In this document: in pieces, positions 57,446 to 64,000 of the stretch | How positions within the stretch are numbered: the first letter of the stretch is position 1 | Layout of the letters: each line of letters starts with the position of its first letter | NCBI GenBank assembly: GCA_035048495.1 | Contig: CM068553.1 | Span: 27,428,978 to 27,492,977 of the forward strand | Direction: 5' to 3' | Source of the DNA: Euptelea pleiosperma | Taxonomy: Eukaryota > Streptophyta > Magnoliopsida > Ranunculales > Eupteleaceae | DNA: 64,000 bases | Notes under the pieces: model-generated | What the model was told of the DNA's origin: nothing | What the model saw: only the letters and a program-made list of their open reading frames with translations | The model's database searches: none | Made by a program: the position numbers and the translations under genes

Positions 57446-58301
57446 CACTGATGAAAAGCAGAGTGTGTCAATCAAAGGATCTACAATGGAGAATGGAAGA
57501 CCAAAAAGAACATGAACCAAAGTAAAAGGACGCAAGATTAAAGGCCCGCACTTCAACAAAAACACAAGATAGCCAACACCATATAATTTAGACAATGCTT
57601 GGATTATGAAGACAATGACACAATGATTTGTAAGACAATATCAGTATCATGTCATGCACTCAACGCGTTTCACCCAGATATCCAAGATCAACGTGAAACT
57701 AGTCGGATTGATACCAACTATCTGGTTTTTCTAAACATTTTCCAGACCCTTCCCTGAAATTTTCCCAAAAGAATGGAATGAATTGGATGGTTGCGAGGTA
57801 ACCATAAAGTCGCCTTAATTCACCAAGATCCCTTAACGAGCCTCCTCGAATGGTAGGCCTGGACGCCTGTCAGGTGCACAATTACTCCTTGTACTGTGCT
57901 TATGGATCGTCATTTCTACGATAATCAGATTTTAGAGATGGTCTCTGTGTGTAAATACATCCATTATATTATTGTCATAACAGTTCATCACAAAGCATCA
58001 GGTTGCCACCCACTTAACAGGATACCGCACCAAAATTACAGTGATGCATTGCTAGATGCATCAGATAAACCCACAGCACCCGCAGTTATTCTGTTTGGTA
58101 TAACAAGAAAAAAAAAAAAATATATATATATACACAGAAGTTACTCAACAAGAACAGTGGTGAGAAGTAGGTATTCAGTACAGAGCTTCAGCAAAAGGCA
58201 TAACTTGAAATCTCATTCATCCCGTCCATAAGAACCATAAGGACAACAAAGGAATTCAAACCTTAGCATGCAACTAACATTTGAGGTCCAAGTTCTACAG
58301 T
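57446..58301. other. 3' flank of membrane-protein gene
   Basis: Non-coding sequence with an A-run and TA repeat at 58108-58132. Probably the 3' UTR and downstream flank of the minus-strand gene. No other gene seen. Confidence 0.4.
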
Positions 58302-58997
58302 CTATGGCACATTTTCTACTGAAGCAAGACCAAGCCAGCAAATTGTATGGTTCGTGACACTTAGAGCCAGTGGTGCCAACACGTGGGCAACCCTTGGCAG
58401 GGTTGGGTAGGTGAGTGTGCCAAGGATGAACCAGTTCAAGCTCAACAGAGCAACTGCATTGGACGCAGGCCTGTTCTTTATGGTGGAAAAAAACTGAACG
58501 ACGCTTTTCAAAGACATGCCGACCACAGTGAAGAGCGCTACCACAAGCGGCATGCAGGGATCTTCAGCCTCCCAGATGATCATGCCAACCAAAAGTGAGA
58601 GAATTGCACTGAAAAGACTTTGTGAGAGTGCCACTCCCCTGCGTTGGTCAAGCGACTCTTCTACCGTAAGACTTCTAGGGATGATCCTGGGGGGGAATGA
58701 GTACACGGGTCCACTTCCTTTTGATCCAAATTTCAAGAAATCATGGGCTTGGGTTTTGCCTTTGTTTTCATCCTCCCATGCATCCCTATGCATCAGAAGG
58801 TCTTGGATGATAACCCCACTTCCATTGTAACCAGAGTCCCATGATGCAACATCATATTCAGTTACCAGGGGAATGCCATATTTGTCATCATCACGAACAT
58901 TTTGACCACCACCATGGTCACCTCGGGCTTTGAAGTTCCATAGGCCTTTCCCCTGAATCTCACTTAGCCGAAGATTTTGATCTTTCAGATCCTGCAA
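58302..58997 (-). CDS. Terminal exon of plant protein with four predicted membrane segments
   Basis: This is an uninterrupted 231-codon frame ending in a stop at 58302. Its first codon is TTG right after a minus-strand acceptor CTTGTACAG, so it is an exon, not a start. It reads LQDLKDQNLRLSEIQGKGLW, NFKARGDHGGG and a hydrophilic part to residue 120. Hydrophobic segments follow at about 124-144, 150-170, 181-199 and 203-224. The C terminus is ASVENVP. The family is not recognised. It looks like a conserved land-plant membrane protein, judged from intact frame and splice context. Location and role are unknown. Confidence 0.7.
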   Translation of the reverse strand: MQDLKDQNLRLSEIQGKGLWNFKARGDHGGGQNVRDDDKYGIPLVTEYDVASWDSGYNGSGVIIQDLLMHRDAWEDENKGKTQAHDFLKFGSKGSGPVYSFPPRIIPRSLTVEESLDQRRGVALSQSLFSAILSLLVGMIIWEAEDPCMPLVVALFTVVGMSLKSVVQFFSTIKNRPASNAVALLSLNWFILGTLTYPTLPRVAHVLAPLALSVTNHTICWLGLASVENVP

Positions 58998-59193
58998 CTG
59001 TACAAGGATGCACTGTTCAAAGGGATTTCACTAATAGAAGTATAACAAAGGATATAATCTAGTTTTTGGACTGTCCTGAAAAAACTGACACCATGCTTGG
59101 ACTTCTACAAAGCCTTGTATAACAAAACACGACGACTTCTTAAAAGGTATCAGTACAGAGCAAATAGTGAGAAGGTAATAAAAGGAAGAATAC

Positions 59194-59236
59194 CAAATAA
59201 GGTAGCTCCCCCACCAAATAATGGCTCTTCATGCCT
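59194..59236 (-). CDS. Possible upstream exon of the membrane-protein gene
   Basis: The minus strand has TTACAG then GMKSHYLVGELPYL, and a GTATTC donor. Its phase-0 end joins to the exon at 58997 to read GELPYLLQDLKDQN without interruption. The intron would be about 196 bp. The acceptor is weak, and coding sense continues further upstream (SIDGNIIGNYR), so the exon may be longer. Confidence 0.45.
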
Positions 59237-60690
59237 CTGTAATTACCAATAATGTTCCCATCAATTGAGATGGCCACATTGCAAAAATCAAATCAATCAG
59301 ACAACCCTAACCACTCGAACAATGGACATGTGCAATTTTTCTGTTCACCGTCAAAAGAAAGCAGCCATTGGAACTGTTAGAACCATCCAGGCTGACAATT
59401 TTTTGGCTTATGGACATCCAACAGGTGATCAGTTGATTGGATGATACAATAAAGGTTAGCTATATTACTATTTATCAGTCAATACACATCTGTTTCTTGT
59501 CATTGTACAAGATTATGACAACCTATAGTTGCTGGGGAACGCATTCATACAAGAATAGGTGGCGCAGTTAAGTGGGGTTATGCCCTAACTTCCATTCTAA
59601 AATAAGCAAGCTACATCACACAGGTTTTGTTTCCTCAAGAATTGCTTGCCCCGGACCCAAATAACCACATATGCTCCGCCTTAATTGGGAACATGTTTGG
59701 AATCGTGTCCGATCCGGTTTCCCAGAGGATGGAAAAATAATTGAAACTCTAGGGAGAACACAAGGCAAACACCTGGAAAATGCTTGGGAAACACGTTTCC
59801 CAACATAATTGGCATTATAGTGAATTACCCACCCATTTTTTAATGTTTCTCGTTTCCCTGGACAATTCCCATATGTTTCATGTTTCACGCATTAGGTAAA
59901 ATGTTCCAAAGATATTTCCCGATTCCGTTTCTCAGTGGTTCCCACACCAATTTCCCTCTATGGCAACTATGTGATAAATGTAAGAGAAATACACCTACCA
60001 AATATAGCAAGTCTATACTAGGAGGACATAGGTGGCAATGTAAATAAGTTTTATTATTTTTCCTTTTTTGAGTTCCTCTCTTTAAAATGTTCCTATTCTT
60101 TCTGTGGGCTGTAGTATTGCTTGCCCATAGAATCTAATTTTTAGAAATCTGATGGGGAAAAGCACAGAATTCAAATCTTCGGATTCTGAGGAAGAGGCAA
60201 AAGAAATGGAGAAAAAAAAAAGGAGAAAAAACAGGAAAATGAACGGATAACAATAGCAGAAACCTCAGATACTTATATTTGCTTAAGCAATAAGAGCGAG
60301 CCCCTTTTCTGAATTAAAGAATTCAGAATGAATCAAATCTTCCCAAGTAGGATTCAGATTTTACAGATTCAAAATGAGAAACTGTCATCCCATTCAATCC
60401 GATTGGGATGCACCCGGCTCTGACATGTCTTGTGTTTAGTAACCATTGTAATTCACAGAAATACAATTTTATCTTTGGCGTAGTTCATTCCACTCAAACC
60501 ATGGGAACTGAGTTCAACTTTATATGGTATCAGCGTTGTGATTTGTTTCTCTTGGTTCTTCACCATCGTGGTACTCTAAAATCAAGCGGTGGCTTGGGAT
60601 GTAAAGTCCATACATTATGTACCCTTTGTATTTGGCAAAATTCCGTGGACATAGGTTTGGGGTGGTTACTTTCAGTCCTTGTAAAGTGAT
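59237..60690. other. Presumed intron or upstream region, unassigned
   Basis: No further exons could be assigned. The stretch 59590-59960 has repeated GGAAAC/GTTTCCC words, suggesting a decayed MITE. A TGGTATCAGCG at 60525 resembles a retrotransposon primer site but has no LTR before it. Confidence 0.35.
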
Positions 60691-60739
60691 ATTTCGATTG
60701 AAGCCTTACAGTGAAGTCTGAAGACTCTGATGAAGCTTC

Positions 60740-61230
60740 GACGATTCTCACCTTAGGATGGTGAGCGACTTAGAGACCATTGTAACCTTTAGGAGGTTAA
60801 TAGACAGTTAAATAATGGTTTCTAAACTTTTCCCTAACCTATACAGGGTTTTTATACCCTTTCGATTTGAGATCGGATCGAATTTGTGCAACGTTGTCCA
60901 AATCAGATCAATCTGACATCAAGACGGATCGATCCTAAATAGAATTAGAGATCGGATCGAACTGACCATCTGACGGATCGATCTGATTGTACAAATAGGA
61001 CTTCATTTTGTCTATCTGACCTCACAAATTAATCCGACCTCAGATGGATCGATCCGACTGATCAGGACAGGACAGGACATTACATTGTCTGTCTAAACTG
61101 ACAGATTGATCTGACTTTCTGACAGATCGATTCGACCTAGGGTTTTGTGTTGTGTTATGTGCCGAATTTCTTAGGATTTGTCCTTAAAGAGCAAGGAGAG
61201 CCCGGAACCCTAGGGTGCAAAACCCTAACC
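60740..61230 (-). repeat. LTR-like sequence with GGATCGATCC palindromes
   Basis: A minus-strand TATAAAAA box is at 60849-60856. Upstream of it (in minus sense) lie palindromes GGATCGATCC at 60926 and 61046, GGATCGATCT at 60975 and AGATTGATCT at 61103, many flanked by TCTGAC or CTGAC. The layout matches the copia LTR at 11215-11640. No coding part is attached; limits are estimates. Confidence 0.5.
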
Positions 61231-62280
61231 CCCTTGGATCCATGTGGTGTTTGATAGTTTGGCTCGCTATTTGTATAAAATGTGTTCCATAGTATTTATG
61301 ACATACACACTCGTCGAGTTTTCTTTTCATGTTTAGCTTCACCAGATACTTTTATCGGTGAACTCATTTTGAATATTATTATCCTATTGCATTATTTATA
61401 TTTTCTATTATTTTCGTTGATTATCTGTGCTTAGTCGCCCATCCCCATAGTAATAAAGGTGATGAAGTGTACCTATTTATTATGTTTCAGATTTGCCTGA
61501 TGGAGCGAGTTCGTAGCACATTTGGAACTAGCAGAGAATTGATTGTTATCTTACTTTATTGCTTTCCTAAAAAATAGGTATTAGACATTACTTTAAAAGT
61601 TATGATATAATAAACATTGATACATAATTTATTTAATATTTTGATAATGTGGTAATGAGACCAAGTAATGAAATAATTGAACTATTCTTATAATTTTTTT
61701 CTTATCCTCACATCTGGGACCATGGGTCTGGTTATGGACCACAGGTCGGACTGAGTCATCATGGGTCAAGTCCAGTATACCCAGGTTTGGGGAGTGACAC
61801 CCAAGCCCTAACTCCCCAGTCATTCAAAGATTGAAAGTTGGTGATTCGGAATAGCTAGTTGATCAATTAACAGTGGCTGAGGAGGCACTAAAAAGCGTGG
61901 GGATTGTCTTCATCCCATGGAGACCGTGTAGGTGGGCTACATCTAAGATGAGGGGCTATAAACTTGGTCACCATTCCTTTGCAAGGTTGATTTTGTGCAA
62001 GATAGAAAAGTAGCTCTATTAATTGTATGAATGGGCAAAAAAATTGTAAAAGCCCAAGAGGAGATTTAAATAAAGATCCAACATGCTAAAATGTTCAGCT
62101 AGATTTTCTTAATCCATGGTTTTAAATTTTGAATTATTAAAGTATATATTGTACAAATTAATTCCAAATTTTCAAAGCTCAAAATGAAATTTAATCTACA
62201 TTGACAAATTGCAATAGTTCATACTTATTTCTATTGGTAATTCACTTAATTTGACATAATTCATTATAATTCAGGGATGC
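61231..62280. other. Unassigned stretch with LTR-end resemblance
   Basis: The stretch 61690-61800 (GGACCATGGGTCTGG and AGGTTTGGGGAGTG) resembles, inverted, the left end of the insertion at 51184. No gene seen. Confidence 0.35.
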
Positions 62281-62284
62281 ATGA

Positions 62285-62830
62285 TGTGGGTAACTGTAGA
62301 TACCATATATGTAGCACATATCCTGAGGTCCAATTGTGCACCCTTGTTACACCATAACACTACCGCAATGCACTAGATCACCTCTCTTATCACCTACGTT
62401 GGCTACCTTTCCATTCTTGTAGGATTCTAATTCTTTTACAAATCACTATTAGTAACTTTCTATTGGTTAGGTTTCCTATTTCTAGTAGGATTAGTAGTAT
62501 TCTCTCTATATACTACACCCCCCATTGACTGGAGGTGGAGGTCAAGCCCTGTAACACCTATCGATCATAGTGGATTGCCTCCGATAAGGTCGAGGACGTA
62601 GTCAACTGAATTCGAACAACGAACCTCGTTAACAGTTGTCCCTCCTTTCTTTATATTCTTTATTTCATACTATTTATATTATGTGCAAATAATTATTATT
62701 ATTTGTTTGTGGTGGGTGAATTAGAGAAAATTCAAAGGCAATTTCATCTCCTACAACCTTATACTTTATTCTCTTTCCCTTGATCTCTTCCATTCCCTAA
62801 CTTTGGCATCAAAGGATCTATTGCAGGTCT
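62285..62830 (+). repeat. Probable solo LTR
   Basis: CTATATACTAC at about 62508 could be a TATA box. It is followed by GTGGATTGCCTCCGATAAGG, GACGTAGTC and GAACCTCGTTAACAGTTG, a pattern common in the R-U5 of plant LTRs. It ends near CTTTGGCATCAAAGG, a possible decayed primer site. Ends not resolved. Confidence 0.4.
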
Positions 62831-63047
62831 GACCCTCTCCTAACGTACGGTTCCATAGGAGGATCAAGGCTTCACTCCCTCTCGTCCAGATCATTATCGA
62901 GGATCGTGCGGAGAAGGTAAATCTCCCCACACAAACATCACCTCAACTGACCTCAAAACACGGCCAAAATCATGACCGACCTCCATAGTTCGGCAAACAC
63001 CAAGACCGTCGAGCTCCACCGTCCATCCCGCCCAACATCCTCCACCC

Positions 63048-63276
63048 CATGGTTCAAAGTTTCAGCCGAAATCGAAACGTTTCATTTTGATTTTGCTATA
63101 GGACGAAACTACATACGTTTCGGTTGGTTTCATCTGAAACCAAACGGTACTTCATCTTATGTGTAAACTCGCACTAACATTTCGTTTCGATTTCACGAAA
63201 TTTTGTCAGAAACCGAATGATACTTCCTATACGTTTCGGTATTGCCCATGAACAATACCGTGTACTTTGAACCATG
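63048..63276. mobile_element. hAT-type MITE with perfect 8-bp target duplication
   Basis: The termini CATGGTTCAAAGT and ACTTTGAACCATG are exact inverse copies. CTCCACCC flanks both sides (63040-63047 and 63277-63284). The interior has repeated GAAACGTTTC/CGTTTCGG words. Confidence 0.9.
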
Positions 63277-63478
63277 CTCCACCCTCCGGCAACACCATGG
63301 CCATGGTGGCCGACCAACAACCTTCTATGGCCATAGCATCCGAGCAACACCTCCCCCTAAGGTTCTAAACTTCGACTTCGCCTTAAACTTCGATCAGTTA
63401 AAATTCGGAATTAATTCGGGGAAGTTCAATTCGATTTAGAAAATTTCTGTAAAACTTTGCTAACTTGGAGAGGTTTGG

Positions 63479-64000
63479 AGAATTTTTACCAAAACGTTGG
63501 TAAAACACACTGATTTTTAAGGATATAATAAAACAAGCATGATAAAGCACTTATAACTCATTATATCATAAAAAAAAATCATTTGGAGCAATCTAAGCAA
63601 GATTAATATCGTTTCTCATATTGACGCAAGTACCGAAAGTATTGAGATTCTTTTTTTAAGCAAGTACTAAGATGTTTTATCATATCGTTAAACATCAGTG
63701 TTTGATTATGCTTGATTTATCATAATCGGCTAATTTTTTGGAATTTAGCCTTTTTAGTACAAAAATTGCAAAAATGTGTGTTGTACTGCTTATGAGTTTG
63801 ACTTAGTATCTTAGTACTTGCTTAAAAAAAGAATCTCAATACTTTTGATACTTGCGTCAATATGAGTGAAACGATATTAATCTTGCTTAGGTTCCTCTAA
63901 ATGGTTGTTTTAGGATATAGTGAGTTATGAATGTTTTATCATGCGTGTTTTATGAAATCCTTAAAAAGTAGTGTTTTACAAATGTTTTGACAAAAATTCT
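63479..64000. mobile_element. Long foldback element, right end outside window
   Basis: The left arm 63479-63671 and right arm 63810-64000 are inverted copies with a few per cent to about 10% differences. The left reads GGTAAAACACACTG, then GACGCAAGTACCGAAAGTAT; the right mirrors it. A loop of about 138 bp separates them. The right arm reaches the last base, so the true end and target duplication are not visible. Confidence 0.8.

Noticed and set aside
60525..60540. Retrotransposon primer-binding site TGGTATCAGCG
   Set aside because: No LTR end directly precedes it and no gag follows; one mismatch in the core.

Overview
The window is nuclear DNA of a flowering plant. The evidence is intron-bearing plant genes, many decayed Ty1/copia, Ty3/gypsy and LINE retrotransposons, a tRNA-derived SINE and MITEs, and no bacterial gene organisation. 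Most of the 64 kb is nested transposon sequence, and only three host loci are visible. The species cannot be fixed from the sequence. Layout: 1-1716 is a minus-strand copia pol remnant cut by a LINE 3' end. 3603-6631 (+) holds the last three exons of a RecQ-family DNA helicase (end of RQC domain plus HRDC domain); its introns carry a LINE, a LINE tail and MITEs. 7.5-8.3 kb holds a SINE and a Mutator-type MITE. 8.99-11.64 kb is a minus-strand copia element (gag to integrase, no RT) with its 5' LTR. 12.2-17.6 kb is one copy of a duplicated segment carrying an LTR-like insertion with five evenly spaced hairpins and a minus-strand LINE. 17,703-29,360 is a nearly full-length minus-strand gypsy element of Tat type: two LTRs of about 1250 bp, gag, PR, RT, RNase H, a second RNase H and integrase. 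It also has a 143-bp tandem array and an intron-bearing gene on the opposite strand next to its 3' LTR. It sits against pieces of two other Tat-type elements (to 31,379); the second copy of the duplicated segment follows (31,380-32,770). 33.1-34.0 kb: two MITEs lie just upstream of an intact 266-codon gene for a CDI-type nucleotide-diphospho-sugar transferase (34,731-35,531). 36,800-47,710 is a plus-strand gypsy element with a perfect 5-bp target duplication. It is itself broken by two LTR insertions (38,564-41,795 and 42,580-45,074) and lies inside an older minus-strand gag-protease element. 48.9-55.6 kb holds duplicated, head-to-head LINE pieces split by another LTR-like insertion. 55.8-57.4 kb holds a chromodomain integrase fragment and a Tat-like LTR. 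58,302-58,997 (-) is the terminal exon of a plant gene for a protein with four predicted membrane segments, with one likely upstream exon near 59.2 kb. 60.8-64.0 kb has LTR-like pieces, a hAT-type MITE with an 8-bp target duplication, and a long foldback that runs off the window edge. How parts work together: no host operon or pathway is visible; the structure is one of retrotransposition into older retrotransposons. The most unusual theme is that four unrelated LTRs (11.5, 13.0, 18.4/28.8 and 61.0 kb) each carry an array of repeated dyad-symmetric units upstream of their TATA box. The second notable item is the antisense, apparently spliced gene carried by the Tat element. Frames, splice sites and termini were read by eye, and family names rest on recognised motifs rather than searches.
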